64,000 nucleotides of DNA. Source: Sepiola atlantica (Eukaryota; Mollusca; Cephalopoda; Sepiida; Sepiolidae). Position numbers and translations under genes: made by a program. The notes under the pieces are model-generated. The model had not been told where the DNA came from. It was given only the letters and a program-made list of their open reading frames with translations, and searched no databases. Shown piece after piece: positions 1-11,900 of the stretch. The stretch lies in NCBI GenBank assembly GCA_963556195.1, contig OY744529.1, positions 59,418,580 to 59,482,579 on the forward strand, read 5' to 3'. Position 1 is the first letter of the stretch, and every line of letters starts with the position of its first letter.

Positions 1-2340
1 TTATTCCTAATAAATAATTTAAGTTAAAACCAAATCGATTATAAAAAAATCGATTAAAAAAACATTTTTTTGTTCAGAACATAAAATAATATGTGAACTA
101 TCTTTCAGATTAAGAAGATTTTTATACAAATTTTCTTTATGAAAATATGCCGGTCAGTTAAATAGGGGAAATCTCCCTTTTATTTTATATATAAGATAAA
201 CGTTAATTGTTCAAGTTATTGCTTCCTGACAACGTTTGATTTTCCCTACATTCTCGTGGGCAGCAAGTAAAATAGACAATATCCGGCATTACTTTTTTCT
301 GAAGGGAGGATGGATTTATTTCCTGTTGTCTGAGTGTGACAGGACTATACAGGTATTGTTGTCTCTATCCAGAGTATCGCTTTTTAGGAAGCCAATTTTG
401 TTTCACATTAAAAACAGATTTTGAGTCTAACTTTACCTCTGTGTGGAGGCTTGCAAATAAGAATAATATAACACCCTTATTTCTGATGAACAATTCTCTC
501 TTTCTCCCTCACTCGCTCACCCTCTCTCTCTTTCTTCATTTATTATCCTTGATCGACACACTTCTACCACATACTGTTTCAATATAATTGAAAGAAAAAA
601 AAAATGGAAGAAACAAAAAATCCAAAAAATTCAGCAATTTGATCTGACTTAAAAGTTCTATTTGGAACAAAGAAATATTTGATTGAGACATTTTTATGTA
701 GTAATTGTACGAAACCATTTGATAAAACATTTAATTTTCTCATCCATTTGAACAAATTAAATACTTATGACAAAACTGTAGCATAAGAATAAAAAATGTA
801 AATATTTCAATTTTTGTCTACCATTTTGTTGGTCTACCGTAAATATTTGAAACTCTATAAGAATGCCCTCTTTATATTTTAATGTCGTCATTACTTAATT
901 TTTAATTTCCAAAGTTCTTCGTCTATACAAAACTTATGGCGATTCTTTTAATTTGAACCTGAACGGGGTCAAACTGAATCAGAATATGTAAGTTTTGTGT
1001 ATTTTGCAAACATACGGAGGCGAAAATACGATTTTCTTTTATATAATACACAATTTGACATGCATATTAATATTGTATTAGTAGTATAGATTTTCTGTGT
1101 AATGATACTGTAAGGGTTAGGTTGAGATTCCTCAAGACTCATAACAAACAAATAATAAAAAATCAAAAAAAAGAGCAAGTAGAAATGAAATGAGATCTGC
1201 AGAAAGCAGCTTTATTTTAGTCTTTTATGATCTTTGTTATGCATTTCCTCTAAATCGATTCTACTTTAATAAAACTCATCAAAAATGAACAAAAATTACA
1301 TTTTTAATAAATGGAAAGTTGTCAAAATGGTGGACGGTTATTAAAGAAGTAATTTTTCCATAGATAAAGTAGTAGTAACGACCTTCTTCTAAACCAAATA
1401 TAATTGTTCATCCCTCAAATGATTTTATACTAATGTAATTTCAAAAAGAAAGAGATGGTAAAACGTGAATTGCAAATATTAGAGTGGATGCTTTTTGCCT
1501 AATTGAAATGATGCTACTAAACTTACTTTATTCCAATTTTCAGCTAAATCCTCTACAGAGAAATTTAATAAACTATCAAAAATTTAATAAACTATCAAAA
1601 ATTATCAAACTTAAAGAGAATATGCATCATTTCCACGGAGAAAAGATGGAAGAAAATTGAAAAACAAACAAAAGCACACACTATATTATGGCAATATGTA
1701 GCAGAAATTTACAGGATTCTAATTGACCAAGAAAAAGACTTGAATAAAAAAAATGAAAGACATACTAATTTAACTAATTCATTCCTATCAGAATAAGCTC
1801 TTTCCAAAAACATACTGTAAGAATTGTATGATCAATTTTGCAAAGATTATTATTATTATTATTGCTACGACTAAACTAGAAAATATGGCATTTATTATGT
1901 TTTGGAATTTTGAAGATGAGGATTGATAATTTATTTTATTTGGATTATTCGTTTCGGTCGATGTAACCTCCGATCTTCTTCAGGTGCATGGGCTTGTTGC
2001 ACAACGGATAATGGCGTTGAATAATAATCAGTTCTAATTGACAGTCTTCTGGAAGTCAAATGTGATACTAACTAAGAATAACATTTACTTACTTAACACT
2101 TCTACCCGGTCATGACTGACGAAACAAGAAACATCTAACCCGTGAATTAAATTACGGATTCGGTTTGAATTTTCGATATAGATTCTCGACTTCGGCATAA
2201 ACATCCCCGAGTTCGAAAAGGTCAGAGGATACATCTGCCAAAATGTTGTGAAAATAATATCCAAGATGAGAATAGTAGTCTGAATTATCCAATCAATACA
2301 TGTCATTTATCATTTTTATATGTAAAAAATTCAACAACAT
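1..2340. other. AT-rich spacer without recognisable gene
   Basis: Strongly AT-rich sequence with short, low-complexity open frames on both strands. I see no conserved protein motif, RNA gene or convincing transposon end. A 20-bp direct duplication (about 1570-1605, AATAAACTATC-type) is the only small-scale structure noticed. Confidence 0.6.
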
Positions 2341-2343
2341 TTT

Positions 2344-2580
2344 TTAAATTATTGTATATTTAATACATACTATCACAGGTAATCGACTATGCTCATCGAT
2401 CATTGTTAAGAAATATAAGTTTCCACCAACTAAAGCTTTAAAATGTATTGCTAAACTCTGCCATAGCTTATTTGGGTGGTCACATGAATAACTTTGACCA
2501 AAATACACATTCCATTCTAGACGATGTTTAAATAAAACCCAACAGCCCTGCATTGGGGTCTCTCCATATGTATCTAATCC
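2344..2580 (-). mobile_element. Ty3/gypsy-like integrase fragment (degraded)
   Basis: A 69-residue minus-strand frame contains LWQSLAIHFKAL followed by YFLTMIDEHSRLPV. This matches the start of the retroviral-type integrase core (the W-x-x-(I/L)-x-x-D-F...TMIDEYSR-(F/Y)-P pattern) of gypsy-like Pol proteins. The position normally held by the first catalytic Asp (usually IDF) reads IHF, so the residue is lost. The frame has no RT upstream and no second catalytic Asp or Glu, so it is an isolated scrap. No LTR was recognised next to it. Function today: none expected. Confidence 0.6.
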
Positions 2581-2689
2581 CCATCGATTCTATTCATATA
2601 GGAAACAGCAAAATATATGAAACAGTTTCATTGATTTCGTTTCTGCATTCGACTCTTAGTCTTCTTAAAGCATACTACTGATCGACACG

Positions 2690-3600
2690 ATCCTGCATAC
2701 ACATGCACGGTGAGGTTTCGGAACCCTCTGAAATACAGTCTGACATTCGTCAAGGATGTGTTCTTTTGCTAACACTTTTCAATTACGCCATTGACTGAGT
2801 CACCTAGAATGCCTCAAAAGAGTTTTCCGGTGTCACTATTGATTGCAATTTTGCCATCAAGGACTTAGACTATGCGGATGATATCGTGTTACTTGATGGA
2901 ATAGTTACTGATCTTTTGTCTGCTATTAATGAACTTCAGCGTGTTGCATCACAGATTGGGATGAAAATAAATACCTTTAAGACAGAAATACTGGCTCAAA
3001 CAGTCAACACACTTATCGTCCTCAATGGTGATGTTTTTGAAGAGGTTAAGGATTTCAGATACCTTGTTGATATTATCACAGCCACGGGTTATGGTGGAGC
3101 TAACATCAAAGTGCGAATCGACCTAGCACATCATGCCTTATGATGACTCAATGCTTAAGATGTGAGATAAGATGTATCACCAAAGTAAGGATCTATCAAA
3201 CGCTGGTGTGAACAATTCTCTTTTATGGCAACAAGCATTTGCCAATAAGAGTGTAAGATGTTAAGTGACTGGAAACTTTTGATCACCACTGCCTGCATTG
3301 CATACTCCGTGTCCGATGGCAGCACTTTGTCTAAAACAACACAGTATGTTTCCATTGTAAAATTAACTGTAACTTCTGACAAGTCATCCTCACAAGACGT
3401 CTGTGCTGACTGGGTCAATTCATCCACTGTAAACCAGGAGAGTTCATTGCCCCAGCTCGCCTTCAGGTTGGAAAACCCTGACTGATGACGATTAAAGCTG
3501 ACTTGGAACCCAACCTGGAACCCAACCTGGGCCCCTATATCTATGGAGTTCGCCATTGCAACAGCAAAGGGCTACAGATCACTGAATCATTAGTCTTGAT
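2690..3600 (+). mobile_element. LINE reverse-transcriptase fragment (palm to C-terminal region)
   Basis: Plus-strand translation in broken frames shows an RT fragment: SDIRQGCVL (RT motif 4 region), then LDYADDIVLL with an intact YADD catalytic box near 2870, then GMKINTFKTEI and VFEEVKDFRYL. The longest clean stretch is the 85-residue frame at 2886-3143. After a frame break, similarity continues to about 3450 with KVRIYQTLV and LETFDHHCLHCILRVRWQ, typical of the post-RT region of this LINE type. It lacks endonuclease and 5' regions and has several stops. The longer minus-strand frame at 3155-3556 is a shadow of this element. The exact clade is unresolved. Confidence 0.75.
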
Positions 3601-3889
3601 CGGCCTTCATGAATGACACAGTGTTGAGGATGGATGGAGCCGGCTCAACTCACCTTGGATGAATGCTGTTTCAAGTACAAGTAATTCTTAGCAATTTGCA
3701 CACGGTGCATTTTATTGTATCATTGTTTGAGAACTTTGTTCAATGCAGAAATTCTTTGAATGAACCAGACAAGTAAAAACCAAAGGGGACCAAATCAGGA
3801 CAATAAGATTCGGTAATTGGTGCCAACTGTTTGTGCTCTGATGTCAATGTTTTGAGAACTCAGTTACAACTGACCTTAGAAAAGGCATC

Positions 3890-3964
3890 ATCATGATCAA
3901 GATCAAGATCAAGATGATGATGATGATGATGATGATCATCATCATCATCATCATCATAATAATC
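3890..3964. repeat. Trinucleotide microsatellite, (ATC/ATG)n
   Basis: Runs of GATCAA then GATGAT and CATCAT repeats. It sits exactly at the 3' end of the adjoining minus-strand LINE fragment, so it probably derives from that element's repetitive 3' tail. Confidence 0.85.
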
Positions 3965-4560
3965 ATCCGTTTTACATGCTGGCATATGTTGGCCGGTTAA
4001 CTTCCAAACTAACCTATCTCTGACCAGGTCTTTAATTATTCCTCTTTTGCTCAAGTTCATTCTTATCACTTTCTTCTTTGTTTTCGTTGGCCTTCCCCTG
4101 TGATCTGACCTTGCTACCTCAATTGTTCTACGTCTAATAACCCAAGAACTCTCATCCATTCTTTCAACGTGGCCATACCATCAAAGTCTCCTGTTCTGCA
4201 CACATTTCCTTATACTGTCCAGATTTAATCTTCCTCTGAAGTCATCTTCCTTGAACTTACTCCATCTACTCTTACTTCTAACAGTCACACTAGACTGTTC
4301 CTCCTTGTGCTTCAATGGTACCACCTAGGTAAGAAAACTTCTGAACAACCTCAATAGCCTCTCCATCTGAATATACTTTCTTCACATCTGAATTCTTATC
4401 TATATCCACTGTCCTGCACTTCTTGCACACAAACAGGTTATCATCATTCTTACCAGTAATTCCAGTGCACTTCTTGTGTTCCTCATGAACAATTCTGCAT
4501 GCTGATCCTACAGAAATTTACAGTTTTTCAGAAATGCCCTTTATTATAACTCTTCTGTCA
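3965..4560 (-). mobile_element. LINE 3' fragment, family C
   Basis: Minus-strand translation, reading from about 4560 downward, gives an HEEHKKCTG-type segment, a VCKKCRTVDIDKN segment, EAIEVVQKFSYLGGTI, then RRRTIEVARSDHRGRPTKTKKKV and KRGIIKDLVRDRLVWK. This is the post-RT C-terminal region of a non-LTR retrotransposon, ending in a tail that merges into an ATG microsatellite. Several frame breaks separate the blocks, so it is inactive. A second, plus-strand copy with the same order and the same (ATG)-rich end is at 52640-53320. Full-length structure cannot be deduced here because RT and endonuclease are absent. Confidence 0.7.
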
Positions 4561-5810
4561 ATCTAATGAACGTATTAACTAGATCCATCATTTACGGTGT
4601 GCTCACCATTGTCGACCTGCTTGGCCGGTCTTGATCTTGAATACCATTTCAACTTTAAACATTTGTAAACATTTCCTTTAATAAAACATGCTTCCTAATA
4701 CACCTCACATTCTTCTGTAAAGTCTACATTGTTTTCACTTCTCAGTGACCTGAAATGAAAAATACTTTGTTCAAGAGTCTGGAGCACTCTGTTTGATTCA
4801 CTGCCTTTTTGAATAGCCTCAAAATTGATAGATCTGCGAGATTTAAATAAATTTTGCCATAAACGAATCCTAAACTATGCTGCATTGTGATGAAAAGAGA
4901 ACTCTTCTGTCCCCTTCTATGCTTCGGAAGTGAATTACTTCCCTTGATCACTCTTTCTTTTTTAGTCAGCCATTGTTTCTTATAGAGACTAGATCCCTGT
5001 GTAGATCTTTGTCGAATAAAGCTTCTTCAAGCAAACTCAGTCTTCTTAAACTCATTCTATTCTATCCTTTTGGCTAACTCATTACAAGCATTTAGATTTA
5101 AGGTAAACTATTCAGAAAATAAAATTTATTTTGCTTTTTTTTAAAAGAATTGAACCTCCAATGCTTTATCTTTTCGCTTTGAGAAGGGGTTGGTTTATTG
5201 CTAGTCGCCTGAGGCGACTCTGCTGAGGAGTGCTGACGAGGCTGCTCAGGCATTTTTTGTAAGCCAGAGTGCACTTCCTTTAGTGCACTGGTTTTTTCAA
5301 ATCCCTATCTTACCTTGTGTTTAACCTCATGAAAGGAGGTAAATAACTATGTATTGAATGATCCTAATATATTAATTGCTTTTTTTTTTCTACTATAAAT
5401 AAATAAAGTGTATAATGTACTTCATTTTTATGATTCTACCGGCGTTAGCTGTGAACCTGGTGGCTTTACCAAAATTATTCTCAAATAAGTTCCACAGTTT
5501 CTAAGTCCAGCCTTGGGGGAATATGTGCATAGTTATTAGCCATAAGATATTTGAGTAAATTACAAACTCGCAACACATGGTGTAGTGTCAGTAATTGACA
5601 CCTAGTTATCTCATTGTAAAACAAGTTGTTTCTAAAATAAGAACATGCCAAGTAATTACTCAAAGAATGGGCTTATCTTCTTATTTTAGAGCTGGTCTCA
5701 GATGAAGCTGTCTCTTGTATGTCATTTGCAATGTACATAATGGGTGCATATTTTAGTGCAGAATGTTTTAATAGAAAAAAGGAGAATGTATTTTGCTGAG
5801 TTTGAGATTT
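4561..5810. other. No gene recognised
   Basis: Open frames of 60-70 codons at 4742-4951 and 5481-5663 (minus) have no recognisable motif. A short GC-richer patch near 5190-5310 contains an imperfect inverted repeat (GCCTGAGGC...GCACTTCCTTTAGTGCAC). Nothing else stands out. Confidence 0.4.
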
Positions 5811-5811
5811 T

Positions 5812-5880
5812 GTAAACTATGCTGGTTTGCGTTAGTATTGAGTAAACTATGCTGGTTTGCGTTAGTATTGAGTAAACTAG
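5812..5880. repeat. Short tandem duplication, 32-bp unit
   Basis: The segment GTAAACTATGCTGG followed by TTTGCGTTAGTATTGA occurs twice head to tail and begins a third time, with no differences between copies. This suggests a recent local duplication. Confidence 0.85.
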
Positions 5881-6629
5881 TACAAAGTCACCTCCTTTGA
5901 GCCAATTGTAGTTTGTATTCCCAAAATGATTTTAAAAAAGAAGCCATTGTTGATATCTCAATTTTAAAACAATCATAAATATAAAAAGTTTATATCTGAG
6001 CTTCTTCTTACATATGGTAGATTAGATAATGATTACTAGAAAATATATGTGCCCTCTGGATGCAGATATGTTACCGTTTTACAAATGTGTATACACAGAT
6101 TACAGACACCTATCTTATAATGGCTTTTGCTTTTATGTATTAAAACAAAGCAATAGAATTAAAAGTCTATAATAATAAAAACGTATTTATTAAAACCTGA
6201 AAAAGCGACAAACAAATCCCCAAATAATAAAAGCAATAAAATATCGTTTTGAAATTCTATTTATGAACTGCAATCTATGTTTCACTTTCACTTACAAAAG
6301 GTATCAATCAATCCTCCTCTCAGCTGTGTGGTAAACAGTAGGCCTGACTAAACTCTTAAGGCTTGGTAAGTCTAAAAGAAAGAGAAAGTACCATTTGTGG
6401 TAGTTCTGGTAACCTATCACTCCTATAATATTCCTTGAAAAACTGGTAGAAAGACATGATTGACAACCTTCAATTGTTAAGAAGGCACTAAAAATGAAAA
6501 ATCAGAATTGTAGCAAATTCCTTCATTAGGTTTTTTGGACATTTCTTCTGTGATTGTTTTCGTGGTTTCTTCTGGACTTGTGTTGACTATATTGCTGGTC
6601 GAAATATAGTATTTTTTTTTAAATTATTA

Positions 6630-6850
6630 ATGGGTCACCTTTCATCAAGGCTCGGGGGCCACTCGAGGATAAGGGTTAAAGAGATTGTCAGTTAGACGAT
6701 GATCGCCCCAAAAGAGGACCGGAAACAATGGTTAGGATGGGCAGGAGATTACTTAAGAAGAATTGATTATCCAAGAATGCGGTTCAACAAGTATTTGTCC
6801 ACATTAGACTTGAAGATGACCATGCTGTAGTCGGTTGGAAAGCAGACTCA
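6630..6850 (-). mobile_element. LINE 3'-terminal fragment
   Basis: Minus-strand translation contains DYSMVIFKSNVDKYLLNRIL followed by a stop, the usual C-terminal end of the ORF2-like protein in these LINEs. A 3' untranslated segment with TTAACCCTTATCCTC and GAGTGGC follows, and then a poly-A-like run. The same C-terminus and 3' UTR occur on the plus strand at 39540-39735, which identifies both as ends of one LINE family. Everything upstream is missing (5' truncation, the usual fate of LINE inserts). Confidence 0.65.
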
Positions 6851-6866
6851 TAGTCAGGACTTTACG

Positions 6867-7022
6867 GAGCCCTCCAAAAAGGAGCGCGCTCCAGGAGCAC
6901 ACTCCTTTTTGCTGGAGCAAAGGAGAAGAGGGCTAATTTTATATTCAGCAGGAATGGAGTGTGAGCAACTCCATTTGGAACTAAAGAGCGTGGTTTTATC
7001 AATCCGTGCTCCTTGCTCCAAA
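6867..7022. repeat. GGAGC/GCTCC motif cluster, copy 1
   Basis: A patch with many GGAGC and GCTCC pentamers in both orientations, such as GGAGCGCGCTCC and AGGAGCACACTCC, giving several short palindromes. A related patch lies at 8860-9015. The surroundings are AT-rich, so composition changes sharply here. It might be subterminal sequence of a DNA transposon; no transposase is visible. Confidence 0.5.
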
Positions 7023-8859
7023 ATTATTTGATTTTTTTTAACATTAGTTTTTTTATTCAGCAATAAAAAAAAAGTCTCAGCTAAACTCTTTGAGTTATTT
7101 TTAAAATTGTATCTCTGGTAAATGTATATGAGATAGGGAGAGAGGAAGGGAGATATGAAAGGAGAGAGAGGGAGAAAGAACGAGAGAGTTGCACATGAAA
7201 ACAGAACATTTGAACTTCTCAGTATTTTTATAGACGCAAGTAGATTTTTATATCTACATGTTACATTTTTGATAGGGCAGTTTTCTTAAGGCAGGAGACA
7301 ATTGGCAACAAATGTCTTCAAATGCGCCAGTGAGTCTATAGATGTCTTTGAAGTTATTTTCTTAAAGATTTGAACTTTTTTAATTCATGACAAGGATGTT
7401 TATTGCTGATTGAATAATTAAGCCAATTTTTTAAAATTGATATTTTGTTATTCTTAAATTCACGACTAGTATGTTTTAACCTTTTCATGTTTGTTTTTAA
7501 ATTCGTTAAATTCTGTTAAAACTTGCTTTTGTAAATAGAATGTTCAAAGTTTGTTTTTTGTATGTAATAAAATGTTAAAGGATTAAAGATATCTTTAGAC
7601 CAAAGGAAACATATCTTTAGTCCAAGGAAAAAAACAATAAAAACCAACATGCCCGCCAGCGATTAAAACCTGGAATTGAAATTAGATTCTCAACACTTTA
7701 AAAAGTAAATGAGAATTTTATTTCAGGACCAAAAATACAATTAAGATCAAAAATCACTTTCATGCAAAATTTGGGCGAATAACAAGCGAAATGAGCGATG
7801 TTTAAACTTAATTAAATTAAAGAAAATGTCTTAAATATTAATTTAAAAAGCAAATAATTAGACTTTCTGACTAATTTTTTTTTTTTTTATAGAACCGAAA
7901 GTAAATAAGATATCTTTCTTTAACTTAAAAAATCTATTATCGAATATAAATATTTTAAACAGTTTGTTTTTGTTAGAGATTTAAATATAGAGGTTTTCAC
8001 CTTTTTTATTCGAATTTTTAATTTTAATAAATGTTTTTGCCCGACCTAGGAAAACTTGCTCCAGTTAATTTTTCGGGGGAGGAAAATTTGACCGGATATT
8101 TTTTCAACTCCCAAGGTCTAGGCCAGATATTTTGTATGAAAATTTAAGACATTAAATGGATCTCTGAATTGTTTATTGACAATTTATTGACATTTTTTGG
8201 CGAACTTATGAAAAATATCTTTTTATTCAATCTTTAAAAATAAACTTCATTGTTTTTTTCATCCCAAATTGTACTATTGAAAAAAAATGGATAAATCGAT
8301 TTGTTTGAAAGTACTTGCATGTTTCTCTGTGGTAAATAATAATATACATTATACAATATAGTTACGTTCGTAAAACTAACAAATATTAAACAACAACACG
8401 ACGATTAATGTTGCCCTGACTGCCTCTCCTCTCCCGGAGAAATGTTTTCTTTAAAAAGAAAATAATTACTAATAATGTTTAAAAGTAAAACTTTATTTAC
8501 TTAAAACAAATCTAAATTCCCTTCCAAATTAATAGAAAAAATATCGGGTCAAATTTTCCTTTCCTGAAAAAATCGGTTGTTAATGTAATGAAAATTAAAA
8601 TTGTTTTAAAATACTTATGGGATTTTTCTATTCCTATTTTATACTCCAGGAAACGAAAATTTACGTATAATCCTATGCTTCGTCCGACATGTTCTCCTAT
8701 AACCCTTAGCACATCTCAAAATATTAGCGAGATTTTGTCAAATATTATCTTACGGTCTTACACTTAAAGTGATATCCCAACCCATATTGACGCGATCCTT
8801 TGATGCCGACCCCTATCCTTCGACCACTCATTGTTTATGAAAGAAGGTACATTTTCATT
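7023..8859. other. AT-rich spacer between the two GGAGC patches
   Basis: Very AT-rich with poly-T and poly-A runs. The small minus-strand frame at 8512-8712 has no recognisable motif. No RNA gene seen. It may be the interior of a non-coding element bounded by the GGAGC patches, but I could not find matching terminal repeats. Confidence 0.4.
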
Positions 8860-9015
8860 ATGGAGCGCTGAAAAAGAGCCGTTCCTTTTTTTATAGGAGT
8901 TTGAGCTGGAGCGGCTCCTTTTCGAAAATGGGGAGCGTGAGAGGAGCCAGCTCCAATTTGGGGCGTTGGAGCAGGAGCGGGAGCAGCTCCAAAAGTAGTG
9001 GAGCGCCTAAAGCCA
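8860..9015. repeat. GGAGC/GCTCC motif cluster, copy 2
   Basis: Dense GGAGC/GCTCC pentamers, including GGAGCGGCTCC and GGAGCAGGAGC. The minus-strand 78-residue frame over it has an APAPAPTP segment that simply reflects the repeat. Related to copy 1 at 6867 but not closely alignable by eye. Confidence 0.5.
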
Positions 9016-9094
9016 TGCTCATAGTATCTTGTTCCACAGATAGGATGTTTTAGGAAAGAAACTTTCTTCATGGAAGTTTCGTTTGTTTTTTGGT

Positions 9095-9096
<2 letters not shown>

Positions 9097-9126
<30 letters not shown>
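9097..9126. repeat. (GA)n microsatellite
   Basis: About 15 uninterrupted GA units immediately beyond the 3' side of the adjacent minus-strand LINE copy. Confidence 0.95.
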
Positions 9127-9130
<4 letters not shown>

Positions 9131-9139
9131 GTTCTTTGC

Positions 9140-11165
9140 TGTGGTTGTAGCTAGATGAATTCTTGCTGTGAATGTGTTACAGGGGTGTACCAGGGATTGG
9201 AGCTCAGTCGAGCACCTGCCATTAACATAACGATACAGTAGAGAGAGGCTAGCAATATCTCTTCTGTGTGAAAGGGGCTGTAGATATGAGAAGATGGTTA
9301 TCCCCCACTAGATTGCGAAGTTGATTTTGTACTCTGTTTAGATAGCGAAGGGTGCTCCAAGCGGTATCTCCTCAGATATGACAGCAGCTTAGGGCGTATC
9401 TGGCTCTTATACAGGTAGAGGATTGTGTCAGGGGTGACATACTTTCTGGAGCAATAGAATGATCCAACCATTTTTCAGCCACCCTAGCAACACATTTGAT
9501 GTAAGTCTTCCATTTCAGGTCTGAGGTTAAAGTCAATTCTAGAAGTTAGCAAAGTAAGGGCTATCTCAAGGAGAGGACCATTCATTTCAACTGGGGAGAA
9601 GTGAGGATCCGAGCGTTTGTGTTTAAAAGAGAGAAGCTTGTTTTTAGAGGTGTTAAAAGTAAAAAGCCACTTTTTCCCGCATTGCAGCACAGTCTCCAAG
9701 TCGGAAGAGAAAGAATCAGAAAGATCTTGATCATTGTTGGGCTTCAAAGTGCTGCCATAAATAGTTGTGTCTTCTGCATACATGTCAACGAAGGATCTAA
9801 GAAGATAACTTGCACGATCGTTTATTAAGATTATGAAGAATAGATCTTTGAGGCACACTGGCATTGATGCTATGTGCTTCAGACTTTCCCCCATAAACAA
9901 TTACTTTTATCGACTTATCGGAGAGAAAGGATTTGATGGTTTAGAGGACATTTCCAGATATCCCATAGCCAACAAGTTTGTGAAGCAAACCTTTGTGCCA
10001 GACCTTGTCGAATGTCTTTGATATATCAAGAGCTATTGCCCTAGAGACGAAGCCTTCGTCGATAGATTCACTAACCCTGTGCAATATCACAGTCAACATG
10101 TCAGCTATAGATCTTGCGGGACGAAATCCGTATTGCTTGTTACTAAAAAGATTGTTTTTGTGTAGGTGGTTGACAACGTCTTGATTTATTACAGATTCCA
10201 GCAACTTACTTATGACTCACAGAAGACTGAAATGCAAAGAATCACTCTCCAGTATTTTTGAATACCAAGCAGATCAGTATTTTTAGATATCGGGCAGTAT
10301 TAAAGAAGGCTTTGGTTTCGGAGCATCTATTTTGTTAAAAGCAATTGAAATTGTAGGCAATTGGAGACACATTCAGGGGTATACCATAGCTGGCTGTTCG
10401 GTCTTTATTGAAATGTTTTAGAGGGTATAAAGCTCTCGATATCAGTGTAAAACCACTCAAATATTTCAGATGCAATGCAGGACACAGTTATTTAAAAAAA
10501 ATATATTTAAGAATGGTTTCAGATATAAAGGATCTTAAGCTGTTCCAATCGGTTCTTGAATATTGTAAACTTTGCGATGGAAAGGGACATCAGAGGATTT
10601 GCTGAACTTTGTTTTAATCTTAATTGAGACAACTTAGTGGTCGGAGGATCCCACAGGAGACAGGACTGTAGATGTGCACTATTCAGGACAGGTTGTCAGA
10701 AAGAGATCGAGGAGGCTAGATAAATGTCCATCAGCATCGGATACGTGTGCTGGCTGGTCAACAATTTGAGTAAGATTATATGCAAGGGTGAAATTGTGAC
10801 AAAACCACACTCAATCATCAGTCTTGTTTGAGTGGACTAGCCACTCAACATTGTGAATATTAAAGTCACCACAGACATGAATGCTAGCAAAAGTGTGAGC
10901 AGACAGGATCTTGTAAATTCCATCAGAGATTTGCTCAATGAAATTAACTCCATCAATACGAGGACAAAGATTAAAGCAGTGCTGTGCATATATGCAACAC
11001 AGAAACACATATAGAGCAGTTTAGGGTCTTTGTAGGAAGTGTACCTTCCATATGGAAAACCATCCCTGACATCGGCGCAAATTCCATGACTATGGCGATC
11101 TTGAGGGTCGGGTTTAGAGGTCATGTCTGAGTTCATAAAGTCATCTGTAGAACTGATAGGACATG
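9140..11165 (-). mobile_element. Jockey-like LINE, degraded (endonuclease + RT)
   Basis: Minus-strand non-LTR retrotransposon in several frames. Near 11136-10837 an endonuclease region reads GICADVRDGFPYGRYTSY, and in another frame IHVCGDFNIHNVEW, the APE-type GDFN motif. The RT follows at 10204-9941, with NKQYGFRPARSIADML and AIALDISKTFDKVWHKGLL, which holds the first catalytic Asp. The catalytic box appears near 9790 as VDMYAEDTTIYG, so YADD has become YAED. The thumb region reads GKKWLFTFNTSKNKLL. Frameshifts and stops separate all these blocks, so this is a dead copy. It is related to, but diverged from, the copies at 16.9-19.1 and 22.9-25.6 kb. The plus-strand frames in this interval are shadows. 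Confidence 0.85.
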
Positions 11166-11214
11166 CCAGTTTTTAAATAGATTTTAACCCCTAATGTTGA
11201 AAAAGGAGACCTAT

Positions 11215-11375
11215 ATATATATAATTATAAATATTTGTTTATCTACATACGTATACGTTTCATCTTTCCGAAATCGTCAGTGTAGAGATAATTATTCATT
11301 CCGGTCACAGAGTCATGTTTTTAACTCAGATTCTGACGTCTTAACCCTTGCGGCCACCAACACAACTACATAAAT
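11215..11375 (-). mobile_element. tRNA-headed hammerhead repeat, diverged copy
   Basis: Minus-strand order: a tRNA Ser/Leu-like A-box segment (TGGCCGCAAGGGTTAAGACG, near 11356-11337), a degraded B-box position, the 45-nt hammerhead motif at 11286-11242, then an AT-rich end running towards a short (AT)n at 11211-11225. The order A box, B box, hammerhead, AT tail is the same as in the 45.4-45.9 kb dimer, so this is an older single copy of that family or a close relative. Confidence 0.65.
11242..11286 (-). ncRNA. Hammerhead ribozyme motif (type I, minimal)
   Basis: Reading the minus strand, 45 nt partition with nothing left over. Stem I is TCTACA pairing with TGTAGA. The core is CTGACGA (position 7 may vary), followed by a 12-nt stem II region and the second core GAAA. 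Stem III is the self-complementary CGTATACG, and TA precedes the expected cleavage point. Stem I and stem III are fully paired. Compared with the 45.8-kb copy, paired positions in both stems differ but remain complementary. Stem II pairs poorly (at best U-A and U-G), so present activity is doubtful. It lies at the 3' side of a tRNA-like segment. Confidence 0.7.
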
Positions 11376-11454
11376 CGATGATAGTTTAAACCTATTGTAC
11401 CGAGCGGGCGCGATAGTCAACCGACGTAAACAGTGTTTAACCTATGAAAGAACA

Positions 11455-11456
<2 letters not shown>

Positions 11457-11519
<63 letters not shown>
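11457..11519. repeat. (TA)n followed by (GA)n microsatellite
   Basis: About 17 TA units running directly into about 14 GA units. The adjoining open frames are translations of the repeat. Confidence 0.97.
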
Positions 11520-11524
<5 letters not shown>

Positions 11525-11812
11525 TAGAGAGAGAGTGAGAAAGACAGTGAGAGAGATGATATATATATAGATATATAAGCCACACTGACTATTGTTAGTG
11601 AATATGAAACATATATGTCTGTGGATAATAAATATTTATTTATAAAAAATCTCAACAAATACCTCGATAAATACCATCAATTATTAAACTCAATTCAACA
11701 TCAAAATGCATATTAAATCAAAAAACGAAGATAAAAATCATGTACAACCACCATATTGGCTAATAATGCGGTTTAATTCAAGTGGAAGTAACTACAATAA
11801 AGGGATCTCTCA

Positions 11813-11814
<2 letters not shown>

Positions 11815-11898
<84 letters not shown>
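11815..11898. repeat. (CT)n followed by (AT)n microsatellite
   Basis: About 21 CT units running directly into about 21 AT units. This is the mirror arrangement of the (TA)(GA) tract 350 bp upstream. Confidence 0.97.

Positions 11899-11900
<2 letters not shown>

Noticed and set aside
3155..3556. 133-codon minus-strand frame with a GFQVGFQVSF repeat
   Set aside because: It lies antisense to a LINE whose plus-strand translation shows clear post-RT motifs, so the minus frame is a shadow.
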